Shown here: piece after piece, positions 1-8,332 of the stretch
Layout: each line of letters begins with the position of its first letter
Numbering within the stretch: position 1 is the stretch's first letter
Assembly (NCBI RefSeq): GCF_002727185.1
Contig: NZ_NIZW01000004.1
Location: 186,001 to 250,000 of the forward strand
Source: Rhodopirellula bahusiensis
GTDB taxonomy: Bacteria; Planctomycetota; Planctomycetia; Pirellulales; Pirellulaceae
Direction of reading: 5' to 3'
DNA: 64,000 bases
Translations under genes and position numbers: made by a program
The notes under the pieces: model-generated
Told to the model about the DNA's origin: nothing
Database searches by the model: none
The model's input: only the letters and a program-made list of their open reading frames with translations

Positions 1-1723
1 CGCGGACTTCATCAGCGAAGCGATTGACCAAACTCGCGGTTGGTTCTACAGCCAATTGGCGATCAGCACGATGTTGTTCGGCGAAGGCGCCTCCATTCGC
101 GAAGCAGGAACTCAGGCGAGCGAATCCGCTCCGTCACGTGACAGTGAGTCGGACTACCCGCATCCGTTCCGTAACTGCATCGTGCTGGGATTGATGCTGT
201 CGCAGTGGTACGAATCCGCTGGCAAAGAAGGCCAACCCAAAACGGTATTGCTGTCAGAAGCCGAGGCAGATCAGGCCGATGGCAAGTTCACAAAAAAGAC
301 CGGCAAGATGTCCAAGAGTCTTCGGAACTACCGAAGCCCCTCGGAGATTTTTGACAAGTACGGTGCTGACGCGATGCGTTGGTACTTCTTCGCCAACCAA
401 GCCCCTTGGAATTCGATCATCTACGCCGATCAAGCGATCCGCGATTCGATCCCCGAGTTCTTGCTGCGACTTTGGAACACGTACAGCTTCTTCTCCATCT
501 ACGCCGAGATCGATGGGTTTGATCCGACAACCGCGACGGGTGTGGATAACCAAGTGACACCAGAATCGCTGGCCTTGGCACCGACCTATCGTCCAATCAG
601 TGAACGAAGCGAGATCGATCGTTGGATTCACTCCGAATTGCATCGCACGCTGGCGACGGTCATCGACCGCATGGACGCGTTCGACAACTACAACGCGTGC
701 CAAGCGATCACCAACTTGTTGGATGGCCTGAGCAACTGGTACGTCCGGCGCAGTCGTGATCGATTCTGGGCACCTGAATCGGATTCACCAGACAAGCACG
801 ATGCGTACTGGACGCTGTACGAAGTGATGTTGGAACTGACCAAGGTCATTGCTCCCTTCGTTCCGTTCCTGGCCGACACTTTGTGGAAAGAATTGACCGC
901 ACCATTCGGTGACAAATCGCTGAAGAGCGTTCACCTCTGCGATTTCCCCAAACCAGATGCCTCCCGAGTCGATCAAAAGCTATCCGATTCCATGCGATTG
1001 CTTCGCGAGATCGCATCGATGGGGCGTTCGGCTCGCGCGGATGCGAAGCTGAAAGTTCGCCTGCCACTGTCCAAGGTCGAAGTCATCTTGACCGACGATT
1101 CCGCGATTGATTGGCTGCAAAGTCACGACGCTTTGGTTCGCGAAGAATTGAATGTCAAAGCGGTCGACTACACGACTGATGGTGGCGACTACGTTCAGTA
1201 CACCATCGTGCCCAACTTCAAACGGCTTGGTCCTAAAGTTGGCAAGAACATTCCCGTCGTCAAAAAAATGTTGGGCGAAGCGGATGGAAATCAATTGCTG
1301 ACGCAGCTTCAAACCGCTGGCTACGTCGAACTGGAGCTTCCTTCCGGTCCGTTGAAGCTCGACGGCGAAGACATCGAAGTTCGCTTGCAAGCTCGCGATG
1401 GATGGGCGGCCGCTCAAGGCTCGGGGTGCGTCGTCGTGCTCAACACCGAAGTCACTCCCGAACTGCGTCGCGAAGGATTGGCCAAGGACTTGATTCGCGG
1501 AATCCAAAGTCAACGCAAAGAACTCGATTGCCAATACACCGATCGAATCCGAGTGGCCGTCGAAACGTCGGATGCGGAACTGCAATCTGCGATCGATGAA
1601 CACCGCGAGATGATTTGTGGCGAAACATTGGCCGATGAATTGACCATGGGCACTCTGCAAAATGCTCAACAAGTCACCATCGAGGGCGGCGAACTGTATG
1701 TCGCCAAAGTGAGTGAAGCGTGA
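1..1723 (+). CDS. ileS: Isoleucyl-tRNA synthetase, C-terminal part (5' truncated by window edge)
   Basis: Charges tRNA-Ile with isoleucine in the cytoplasm. The reading frame is open from base 2, and the residues before the first in-window start-like codon (TTG at 56) already read as IleRS ([19 protein letters not shown]), so the gene begins outside the window. The class I signature KMSKS lies at nt 307-321, followed by the helical anticodon-binding region ([11 protein letters not shown] near 740-770) and a C-terminal extension with [20 protein letters not shown], typical of the eukaryote-like IleRS type. An acidic insertion of about 50 residues precedes KMSKS, where many IleRS have a short loop. 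The stop TGA overlaps the purN start by 4 bases, suggesting cotranscription. Identity is secure; only the start is missing. Confidence 0.96.
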   Translation, partial: ADFISEAIDQTRGWFYSQLAISTMLFGEGASIREAGTQASESAPSRDSESDYPHPFRNCIVLGLMLSQWYESAGKEGQPKTVLLSEAEADQADGKFTKKTGKMSKSLRNYRSPSEIFDKYGADAMRWYFFANQAPWNSIIYADQAIRDSIPEFLLRLWNTYSFFSIYAEIDGFDPTTATGVDNQVTPESLALAPTYRPISERSEIDRWIHSELHRTLATVIDRMDAFDNYNACQAITNLLDGLSNWYVRRSRDRFWAPESDSPDKHDAYWTLYEVMLELTKVIAPFVPFLADTLWKELTAPFGDKSLKSVHLCDFPKPDASRVDQKLSDSMRLLREIASMGRSARADAKLKVRLPLSKVEVILTDDSAIDWLQSHDALVREELNVKAVDYTTDGGDYVQYTIVPNFKRLGPKVGKNIPVVKKMLGEADGNQLLTQLQTAGYVELELPSGPLKLDGEDIEVRLQARDGWAAAQGSGCVVVLNTEVTPELRREGLAKDLIRGIQSQRKELDCQYTDRIRVAVETSDAELQSAIDEHREMICGETLADELTMGTLQNAQQVTIEGGELYVAKVSEA

Positions 1724-2319
1724 GCGATCCAAGCACCTTGAAAGTAGCCGTCTTCCTGAGCGGAGGCGGCCGGACGTTGGCCAATTTAATTCGCCATCGC
1801 GACGAGCATGGTTTGCCAATCGATTTCCGATTGGTGATTGCCAGCCGAGAAGGATTGGGCGGAATCGAGATCGCCGAGGACGCTGGCATCGAAACTCGGG
1901 TCATTCGCAAAACGGATTTTGATTCCGACAAAGCCTACAGCGAAGCCATGTTTGGTCCCTGCCGAGACGCCGGCTCGACCCATGTGATCATGGCGGGGTT
2001 CCTGAAACACGTTTTGATCCCGGGCGACTTTGAACATCGAGTGATCAACATCCATCCGTCTCTGCTGCCAGCATTCGGCGGAAAGGGAATGTACGGTCGC
2101 AATGTGCATGCGGCGGCGATTGAACGAGGCGTGAAGATCAGTGGCTGCACGGTTCACTATGTGGACAATCTTTACGACAACGGACCAATCATCCACCAGA
2201 AGGCCTGTCCGATCCTTCCCACCGACACGCCCGACGACCTGTCCTCCCGCGTGTTCAAACTGGAATGCGAAACGTTGCCGGAAGCCATCCGAATGATGGC
2301 TGACGAGCAAGGTACCTGA
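1720..2319 (+). CDS. purN: Phosphoribosylglycinamide formyltransferase (GART)
   Basis: Transfers a formyl group from 10-formyl-tetrahydrofolate to GAR in purine synthesis; cytoplasmic. The 199-residue product has the normal PurN length. It shows the N-terminal [14 protein letters not shown] phosphate-binding loop and the catalytic block [18 protein letters not shown], with Asn110 and His112. Asp153 in YDNGP is the counterpart of E. coli Asp144. The start is GTG at 1720, sharing GTGA with the ileS stop, so translational coupling is likely. No other purine gene is nearby. Confidence 0.96.
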   Translation: MSDPSTLKVAVFLSGGGRTLANLIRHRDEHGLPIDFRLVIASREGLGGIEIAEDAGIETRVIRKTDFDSDKAYSEAMFGPCRDAGSTHVIMAGFLKHVLIPGDFEHRVINIHPSLLPAFGGKGMYGRNVHAAAIERGVKISGCTVHYVDNLYDNGPIIHQKACPILPTDTPDDLSSRVFKLECETLPEAIRMMADEQGT

Positions 2320-2450
2320 ACGTTTCGCTCAACACCGACCGCGTTTCTTTGTTGAAACACCGTCGTGAAACCGCGAATACCCAATCGCGAACGCTGAGAG
2401 TTGGCAAGCTTTGCCGATTGAGGCATTTGATCGCATCCCGCGGATGCTTC

Positions 2451-2515
2451 TGGACAATCCGAACACCACCAGTCGATTCACCCAAAGTGTTTGTCGGCGT
2501 TGTTCGGATTGTCCA
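2451..2515. promoter_or_regulatory. Perfect 15-bp inverted repeat upstream of the cytochrome gene
   Basis: TGGACAATCCGAACA (2451-2465) is repeated as its exact reverse complement at 2501-2515, separated by 35 bases. The right arm ends 29 bases before the first ATG of the cytochrome gene. As RNA it would form a long stem close to the ribosome-binding region; as DNA it could bind a dimeric regulator with separated half-sites. Which one applies cannot be told from sequence. Confidence 0.6.
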
Positions 2516-2544
2516 CGCGATTTTGGGTTGTTCAGGTTCACACG

Positions 2545-4569
2545 ATGATGCTCATCATTCCTCGTCGTGAAACGTTCGCGATTGTTACGCTTTGCCTGGG
2601 CCTATGGAGTGGTTTTGCTGCCACGCCATTAGCAACCGGCGATGATGGCGTTCCGTACGGCGGACAACGAACGCTCAGCGACCAAGAGTTGCTCGAAGTC
2701 GGCCAATTGTTGGGCGTCGGCAATCGATTGTACGGACGCCAACCTGCCGCCTCCGTCGCGTCGCGTCAACCGAGCATTCCACGTCGCCCCGATCGTTTGG
2801 TTGGGGCCGAGACCGATCCGCTAGCCGCCTTCGCTGATCCTTCCGCCGAAGCGGATCCGCTCGCGGGTCTTGGTAGCAGCGAACCAATCAAACCACCGGC
2901 CGCCAAAACGCCCGAGAAGAAGGATCCGCACGAGGGGCTTTGGACGGAAGAATGCTATCCGTCGGCGGAGTCATGCCGCGCGTGCCATCCCAAGCACTAC
3001 GACGAATGGAGCGTCAGCAGCCATGCCTACGCCTCCGTCTCGCCCATGTTCCAACGTTTCGAACAAGCGATGACAGAATTGACCGAAGGCACCGTGGGTT
3101 CCTTCTGCATGCGATGTCATTCGCCCGTTGCAACTCAGCTCGAAATCCCGCGAACGGTCAGCATTTTGGATCAGCCGCCCGTCGCTCGCGAAGGCGTGAC
3201 GTGCGTCAGCTGTCACCGGATCAATGAGCACTACGGACGCAGCAGCAACGGTGATCGTCGAATCGAGCCGGGCAACATCCATGCTCCAGTCGGTCGTGGA
3301 GGCAACGGAACGGGACTGGCGGCGGCTTTGGCCAATGCGGAAAAGAACAAACTCAAAACGCACCCGGGTCAAAAAGGTGCGGGCCAAGCGATCCACAACG
3401 GGTCCTACTTCTTTGAACCGCTCACCAAATCGGACATTTGCGCGTCGTGTCACCAAGTCGCGGTGCATCCCGGTATTTCGCTGGAAGTTGTTCACGCTCA
3501 GTACCGCAGCAGCCCCGCGGCGAAGTGTGGCATCTCATGCCAGGACTGCCACATGGGTGCGGTCCCCGGCAAAGCAGCGGGCTACGAAGAATGCCACGTG
3601 GCGGAGCTTTCAGGCAAGCCTTATGGGGAACCCAAGAAACACTCCAACCATACGTTTTGGGGTCCTGGATACTCGATCGCTCACCCGGGAATCTTCCCGC
3701 ACAATCCCAAAGCGAAAGCTTTCACGCCTCGTCAATGGCTGACGTTTGACGACCGGGCCGGCTGGGGCACCGAAGCCTTTGAACGCAACGTCCCCGAGGG
3801 GATGCATTTCCCAAAACCGTGGGACAACGCTGACGATCGACGTGATGGACGCAAAGTCATTGATGCCAACATTGCAAAGCTCGATGAAAAGCGTGGCTAC
3901 TCAGCGATGACGCTGGAAGCCGGTGCTCACATCAGCGATCCGATGTTCTTCACGACACCTCAAGTTGGCATGCCGCTGAAGATGGGCTACCGAGTCGACA
4001 ACATCAGCACCGGACATAATTTGCCCACGGGCTCGCTCGGTGCACAACCGCAGCTTTGGCTCAACGCAGTCTTGATCAACCCCAACAACCAACGCGTTTG
4101 GGAAACTGGGTACTTGGACGCCAACGCGGACCTCTGTGACATGCACAGTGTGGAAGTCGCCAAGGGTCGCATCCCGCGAGACAAGAACTTGTTCAACTTG
4201 CAAACCAAGTTCTTGATCAACAACATCCGTGGCACAGACCGCGAAGCTGCGTTGCCATTGAACTTCAGCTTGGACCAATTGGTGTTTCTGCGTCCGGGAG
4301 CGTTGCCGATCAGCGTGCTCAACCACCCACCGCTGATTCGCATGGAAGCTCACAGCATCGCACCGTTGGATCATCGAATTGCCAAGTACACCGTTCCAGC
4401 AGAAGCGTTCCGGGTCCCCGGTCCGTACCGACTGAGTGTTCGGATGCGGAGCCGGACCGAACCAATGTACTTCATGCGCCAAATCAACAGCACGCCCGAC
4501 ATGATTCGCCGCATGAACGAGCGGATGATCGACATCTGCCATGACTCGCACACGTTCATGGTGCGTTGA
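2545..4569 (+). CDS. Secreted pentahaem cytochrome c family protein
   Basis: Predicted periplasmic or envelope electron-transfer protein. Five CxxCH haem motifs are visible: CRACH (nt 2974), CMRCH (3106), CVSCH (3202), CASCH (3439) and CQDCH (3538), resembling the cytochrome c552/c554 group. The N-terminus reads as a signal peptide (basic RR followed by IVTLCLGLWSGFAA). A Pro/Ala-rich linker precedes the haem part. The C-terminal half has no CxxCH and contains the segment GYRVDNISTGHNLPTGSLG, probably a beta-rich domain found in related multihaem proteins. I chose ATG 2545 (or the adjacent ATG 2548) because the upstream TTG at 2491 lies between the arms of an inverted repeat and would precede the signal peptide with extra residues. 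The stop overlaps the region of the next gene's start, so the two are probably coupled. Substrate or electron partner unknown. Confidence 0.85.
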   Translation: MMLIIPRRETFAIVTLCLGLWSGFAATPLATGDDGVPYGGQRTLSDQELLEVGQLLGVGNRLYGRQPAASVASRQPSIPRRPDRLVGAETDPLAAFADPSAEADPLAGLGSSEPIKPPAAKTPEKKDPHEGLWTEECYPSAESCRACHPKHYDEWSVSSHAYASVSPMFQRFEQAMTELTEGTVGSFCMRCHSPVATQLEIPRTVSILDQPPVAREGVTCVSCHRINEHYGRSSNGDRRIEPGNIHAPVGRGGNGTGLAAALANAEKNKLKTHPGQKGAGQAIHNGSYFFEPLTKSDICASCHQVAVHPGISLEVVHAQYRSSPAAKCGISCQDCHMGAVPGKAAGYEECHVAELSGKPYGEPKKHSNHTFWGPGYSIAHPGIFPHNPKAKAFTPRQWLTFDDRAGWGTEAFERNVPEGMHFPKPWDNADDRRDGRKVIDANIAKLDEKRGYSAMTLEAGAHISDPMFFTTPQVGMPLKMGYRVDNISTGHNLPTGSLGAQPQLWLNAVLINPNNQRVWETGYLDANADLCDMHSVEVAKGRIPRDKNLFNLQTKFLINNIRGTDREAALPLNFSLDQLVFLRPGALPISVLNHPPLIRMEAHSIAPLDHRIAKYTVPAEAFRVPGPYRLSVRMRSRTEPMYFMRQINSTPDMIRRMNERMIDICHDSHTFMVR

Positions 4570-4571
4570 TC

Positions 4572-6368
4572 ATGCCACCATCTCGCCTTTCAATTCAAAC
4601 CACGCTCGCGTTGTGCGTCGCCTGCTTGTTCATGGCAGCGACATCTGCGGACCTGCTCGCGCAGTCCCAACGACCTCGCCCGAAGCGTTTGCCAATCGTT
4701 GAACCGGAAACACAGACGGCTCAGCCACGAGAAAAGGTGCGGGCCTCGAACTTGGTAGTCTCCGGCGTTGCCAACTTTCACCCTCCCTCAGGGAGGGTCG
4801 AGCAAAGCGAGGGGAGGGCCGAGCGCAACCGCAGCACTCCCCCACCACAACCCGAACCAAGCCATCTCCCCCAACACCAATCCAACTTCAACTTCGCCGG
4901 TCACTCAGCCGCATCGCTCGGCTCGCCAAGCATCTCGGGGCAGTCGGTTCTGCAACAGGAATCCGCAGCTGACTTTGCGAAATCAGCTGGGCTGGAGAAC
5001 CTGTCGCACTTCGCCAACGACTTCTCGCCCACACCCTTGCCACAACAATCGGACTGGCACGATGGATCTCGCGAGCAGTGGGTGTACGACGCGAAAGCTG
5101 CCGTGCCGACTCAAAGCCCGTGGATTGAGTGGGGACGGACGTTCTATGGCGATGGGATCACACCGCGAGGCAAGAACTGGTTCGGCAGCACCAACATGGC
5201 GCGTCCGGAGTTCTACTTGTACGGCGATTTCCGGTCGGGAGTCAGCACCGGACGCAATGCGGCGGGACGGACCGACAACTGGGCCAATCGCCTCAATCTG
5301 GATCTCGACCTCCGTCTGACTGACTCGGAACGCTTCCACGGATTCATCGGGCCGCTTGATCGCAATGGTCAATTCAACCGAGTTGATTTTCAGGACGGCA
5401 AGTTTGACTACCAAGGTGTCTTTGACCCGAACTTCGTAACCGCCTTCTTCGAAGGTGATCTCGGTGCGATGTGGGGCGGCTTTCACGGCAAATCGTCGCC
5501 AGCCGAAATGCCGGTGACGATCGGATTGATTCCGCTGCTGTTCCAAAACGGAATCTGGATGGAAGACGCTGTGACCGGTGCCGCGTTTGCGATCCCGGCT
5601 CGGCACAGCAGAACGCTCAACTGGGCAAACTTTGACTGGACATTTTTTGCGGCGATTGACCAAATCAACAGCAACGCATTTGGAACTGACAAACACGCTG
5701 CACAAGCCTTTGGCACCGCCTGTTTCATCGAAGCCTACGACGGTTACATCGAGGCGGGATACGCGTATCTGCGTGACCGTGATGACACTCGGCGAAGCTA
5801 TCACAACATGACGGTCAGCTTCACCAAACGTTACTTCGATCGCATCAGCAACTCGATTCGTTTGATCATTAACACCGGCCAGAACCTTCCCGACGCGGAC
5901 GTGACCGCCGACGGCGGATTGTTCCTGTGGGAAAACAGCTTGATCACCGCGTCGCCACTCACCGTGGTTCCCTACGCCAACTTCTTCTACGGTTGGGGCA
6001 GGCCTCAATCAGTCGCACGAGCCGGCGGAAGCGGCGGTATCCTTCGCAACACCGGCATCAACTTCGACACCGACGGTCTGAACGGATTTGCGACACTGGA
6101 TCCGACCGGGTTCGACACCGTTGGCGGATCGATTGGCATCGACTTGATTGGCAATCAATTGGACCGCCAACTGCTTTTGGAAGCGTCGTATCTCACCGAA
6201 CACGGTGACTCCAATCCGTTCGTGCAAGGTGACCAATTCGGTCTCGGCACCCGCTATCAATTCCCAGTTTCCAACCGGACGTTGCTCCGCTTCGACGTCA
6301 TGCACGGCTGGCGAAGCGATCTGCCAAACGTCTACGGAACCCGAATGGAATACCGCTGGAAGTTCTGA
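4572..6368 (+). CDS. Putative outer-membrane beta-barrel (porin-like) protein
   Basis: About 598 residues. Starts with a signal peptide (TTLALCVACLFMAATSADLLAQ), then a low-complexity Pro/Gln-rich region to about residue 150, then a long stretch rich in alternating aromatic and polar residues. It ends in YGTRMEYRWKF; a terminal Phe is typical of outer-membrane barrels. I do not recognise a named family with certainty. ATG 4572 lies 2 bases after the cytochrome stop; an in-frame TTG at 4566 is less likely. Tight linkage to a multihaem cytochrome suggests that the pair acts together at the envelope, but that is inference. A palindromic GC-rich repeat sits inside the low-complexity region (4781-4830). 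Confidence 0.65.
   Translation: MPPSRLSIQTTLALCVACLFMAATSADLLAQSQRPRPKRLPIVEPETQTAQPREKVRASNLVVSGVANFHPPSGRVEQSEGRAERNRSTPPPQPEPSHLPQHQSNFNFAGHSAASLGSPSISGQSVLQQESAADFAKSAGLENLSHFANDFSPTPLPQQSDWHDGSREQWVYDAKAAVPTQSPWIEWGRTFYGDGITPRGKNWFGSTNMARPEFYLYGDFRSGVSTGRNAAGRTDNWANRLNLDLDLRLTDSERFHGFIGPLDRNGQFNRVDFQDGKFDYQGVFDPNFVTAFFEGDLGAMWGGFHGKSSPAEMPVTIGLIPLLFQNGIWMEDAVTGAAFAIPARHSRTLNWANFDWTFFAAIDQINSNAFGTDKHAAQAFGTACFIEAYDGYIEAGYAYLRDRDDTRRSYHNMTVSFTKRYFDRISNSIRLIINTGQNLPDADVTADGGLFLWENSLITASPLTVVPYANFFYGWGRPQSVARAGGSGGILRNTGINFDTDGLNGFATLDPTGFDTVGGSIGIDLIGNQLDRQLLLEASYLTEHGDSNPFVQGDQFGLGTRYQFPVSNRTLLRFDVMHGWRSDLPNVYGTRMEYRWKF
4781..4830. repeat. GC-rich palindromic repeat inside the barrel gene
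   Basis: CCCTCCC-TCA-GGGAGGG (4781-4797) is a perfect 7-bp hairpin, followed by the purine-rich tail AGCAAAGCGAGGGGAGGG. It is translated in frame within the low-complexity linker, so it does not break the gene. Its composition differs from the surrounding coding sequence and looks like a small interspersed repeat element. Confidence 0.5.
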
Positions 6369-6484
6369 GCAAGGCAATTGTAGTTTGAACTTGATCGCCA
6401 CTGCGCGACAGCGGCACGCAGACATTGTCCAACCAAACCGCCTCCGTTTTCACTAGCGACAGCCAAGAGGTTCGGCGACAAATG

Positions 6485-6532
6485 GGACATTCTCAAGTCA
6501 AATCAGCCGTCCTCGGTGAGGACGGACATTCT
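6485..6532. repeat. Hairpin flanked by 9-bp direct repeats before the 6535 gene
   Basis: CCGTCCTC-GGT-GAGGACGG (6507-6525) forms a perfect 8-bp stem with a 3-base loop. It is bracketed by two copies of GGACATTCT (6485-6493 and 6524-6532); the second copy overlaps the stem by 2 bases and ends 2 bases before the ATG. It may be a small palindromic element or a structure controlling translation. The rest of 6369-6534 shows nothing else clear. Confidence 0.45.
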
Positions 6533-6534
6533 GC

Positions 6535-7164
6535 ATGAGAATCGATCTTCCAAGCAAAGAGATCGCTACGATTTGGTATTGCCTGATCGCGTTTGGCGGC
6601 ATCGCATCGTTTTGCTTGCACGAATTTGCAGGCTTACCAATCCTGCACTCCCTTTGGGCGACAATCCCCGCCTTCCTTGTCGCGGGATATGTCGCCATGC
6701 GTTGGATGGACCACGCACTCGACGAATCCTTCCGCCGCATCAACACCCCGATTCAAATCTCGACCGTCGCAGGTCTTGGCGAACTACGGCAGTTCCCAGA
6801 CCGATGGGAAATTAAGCTTTGCCCAGACGCTCCACATTCAGCGATCATTGAGCGAACGATTTTGATTGACGCGTCCTGCGAAGGGCCAACATCCGAGCAG
6901 CTGGAGATGATTCGCCAACTTCCTCAACAGTTCGCCAGTATTGAATCAAATATCCGAGAAGAGCTACGAAGTTACTTCGCGGACATGGGAGCACCTGAAG
7001 ACTATGAGACCGTCGACTTCGGTAGTGTGAGCGCACATATCCTCTCACCGAACGACGAGATCGACCTTGAGGTTTGGTACTCGTCCATCCCAGAGCACGG
7101 CTACATGGGATACACAGTGTGCCTTCGAGACTGGAAGGTGCATGAAATCTATGGCGGTGATTGA
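6535..7164 (+). CDS. Hypothetical membrane-anchored protein
   Basis: 209 residues of unknown function. Two hydrophobic segments near residues 10-28 (IATIWYCLIAFGGIASFCL) and 33-52 suggest an N-terminal membrane hairpin. The remaining 150 residues look soluble and acidic, with a conserved-looking tail (DMGAPEDYETVDFG, then YSSIPEHGYMGYTVCL). Start ATG 6535 follows directly on a hairpin and direct repeat. It stands alone and converges on the toxin-antitoxin pair; an immunity-type protein is conceivable but unsupported. Confidence 0.6.
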   Translation: MRIDLPSKEIATIWYCLIAFGGIASFCLHEFAGLPILHSLWATIPAFLVAGYVAMRWMDHALDESFRRINTPIQISTVAGLGELRQFPDRWEIKLCPDAPHSAIIERTILIDASCEGPTSEQLEMIRQLPQQFASIESNIREELRSYFADMGAPEDYETVDFGSVSAHILSPNDEIDLEVWYSSIPEHGYMGYTVCLRDWKVHEIYGGD

Positions 7165-7172
7165 ACCAACGA

Positions 7173-7499
7173 CTAGCACGCATTGAGTGCGATTTGATCG
7201 AGTTCTTGACCGCCTCGAATGACTCGTACGATGTCGACCGTCTTCTCAGTGACGAAGTACAACACGACATAGTTGTCAAACCCGTTTACCAACTTCGCTC
7301 GCAGCCCCTTGGCGTCATCACGGTTGGTCGGCACGTTACCGCCAGCATTTGGGAACTGCGAGAGCAGTTCAACTGTAGATTCAACCGCATCGAGAAAACG
7401 CATCGCGGCATCAAGATTATTCTCCGCGATGTTCTGTGAATGCCCGGCGATGTCGTCGATCGCGAGACGCCGACGATGCGGAACCCTTTGATTTGCCAT
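7173..7499 (-). CDS. ParE/RelE-family toxin
   Basis: 108 residues, the usual size of RelE/ParE-superfamily toxins, which act on gyrase (ParE) or on ribosome-bound mRNA (RelE). Seen features: an N-terminal basic helix (RVPHRRRLAIDDIAGHSQNIAENN), the central AMRFLDAVESTVELLSQFPNAG typical of ParE helices, and a C-terminal strand pair (YVVLYFVTEKTVDIVRVIRGGQELD). ATG at 7499 lies 6 bases after the antitoxin stop, giving an antitoxin-toxin operon on the minus strand. ParE is favoured over RelE by the helix pattern and partner type, but the target is not proven. Confidence 0.85.
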   Translation of the reverse strand: MANQRVPHRRRLAIDDIAGHSQNIAENNLDAAMRFLDAVESTVELLSQFPNAGGNVPTNRDDAKGLRAKLVNGFDNYVVLYFVTEKTVDIVRVIRGGQELDQIALNAC

Positions 7500-7505
7500 T
7501 CAGCT

Positions 7506-7742
7506 TCAGTGCTTCGATCGCAGGCGATCGCGAATCGCTTCGATTTCTTCGGGATCCCACGGTTCACTGGGGCCGCTATTGACCCCCTCGATGGCGAGTA
7601 TTTCGACTTGTCTTTGGCGATCGCTGATTTTGGCAATCATCTGCGATACAAACTCGCCAACATCGGTGAACCCATTTTTCTGGGCACGTTCCGTGACATC
7701 CATCATCACGGCATCTGGCAAACTCACGGAAATGGTAGACAT
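7506..7742 (-). CDS. ParD-like ribbon-helix-helix antitoxin
   Basis: 78 residues from ATG 7742. The N-terminus MSTISVSLPDAVMMDVTERA is a ribbon-helix-helix DNA-binding strand and helix; the tail (WDPEEIEAIRDRLRSKH) would wrap the toxin. A longer frame to 7835 exists but begins with unrelated residues. The start at 7742 has an AGAGG ribosome-binding site (7751-7755 complement) 8 bases upstream, which decides the choice. It likely represses its own operon together with the toxin. Confidence 0.82.
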   Translation of the reverse strand: MSTISVSLPDAVMMDVTERAQKNGFTDVGEFVSQMIAKISDRQRQVEILAIEGVNSGPSEPWDPEEIEAIRDRLRSKH

Positions 7743-7916
7743 TTGGGCATCCTCTTTGTTGGCGGTGGTTTTAATTGTACTGCAACGTGATGTTGCCGCC
7801 GATCCAAAAATTTGCAGAGGGAAACTCGGGTCCAAGCCCGGTAGGATGCTTCTGAATAACCGGACTCCCCCAGTCTTCCATCACGTTTGCCGCCCCCACG
7901 CACCGCATTTTCCAAA

Positions 7917-8174
7917 ATGAAACCAGACGACGACCTGTGCCTGTGTTTCCACGTTCCTCGACGAAAAGTCGAGCAGTTCATTCGCGTGCAAAAACCTCGG
8001 CGTGCAAGCGAACTGTCGGAGTGTTTTGGGGCCGGGACGGGATGCGGTTGGTGTCGTCCGTTTCTTCAGCGTTTATTCGATTCCAAGCAACCAGATTCCG
8101 AGTCCTTGCCTGAACCGGCCAAATACCAAAGCGACCGCAAGGACTACCGCCGACAACAATCCGACGATTGCTGA
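7917..8174 (+). CDS. BFD-like [2Fe-2S]-binding protein
   Basis: 85 residues from ATG 7917. It contains the bacterioferritin-associated-ferredoxin layout: CLCFHV (C-x-C) near residues 6-8, a helix with VEQFI, and GTGCGWCRPFL (C-x2-C) near residues 40-45, so four cysteines can hold a [2Fe-2S] cluster. BFD proteins serve iron release from bacterioferritin or act as domains of larger iron-sulfur enzymes; no bacterioferritin gene is nearby. The last 25 residues are charged and probably disordered. An upstream GTG at 7887 is possible but would only add a few residues before the conserved part. Confidence 0.8.
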   Translation: MKPDDDLCLCFHVPRRKVEQFIRVQKPRRASELSECFGAGTGCGWCRPFLQRLFDSKQPDSESLPEPAKYQSDRKDYRRQQSDDC

Positions 8175-8332
8175 GCGGTCGCGAATACACCGCCATCAAA
8201 ACCCGACCAATCGTCAAAGACGTCCTTCCTCTCACGGGAACTTGGTGCGTCGTATGACTGAGACGCGTTCGCGAAATGTGAGCGTTCTAGCTTTCAATGC
8301 CAGTTTGTTTCGCATTCTTTCATTGATCGCAG

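Noticed and set aside
2491-2544. Upstream TTG start for the cytochrome gene
   Set aside because: It lies between the arms of the inverted repeat and places residues before the signal peptide.
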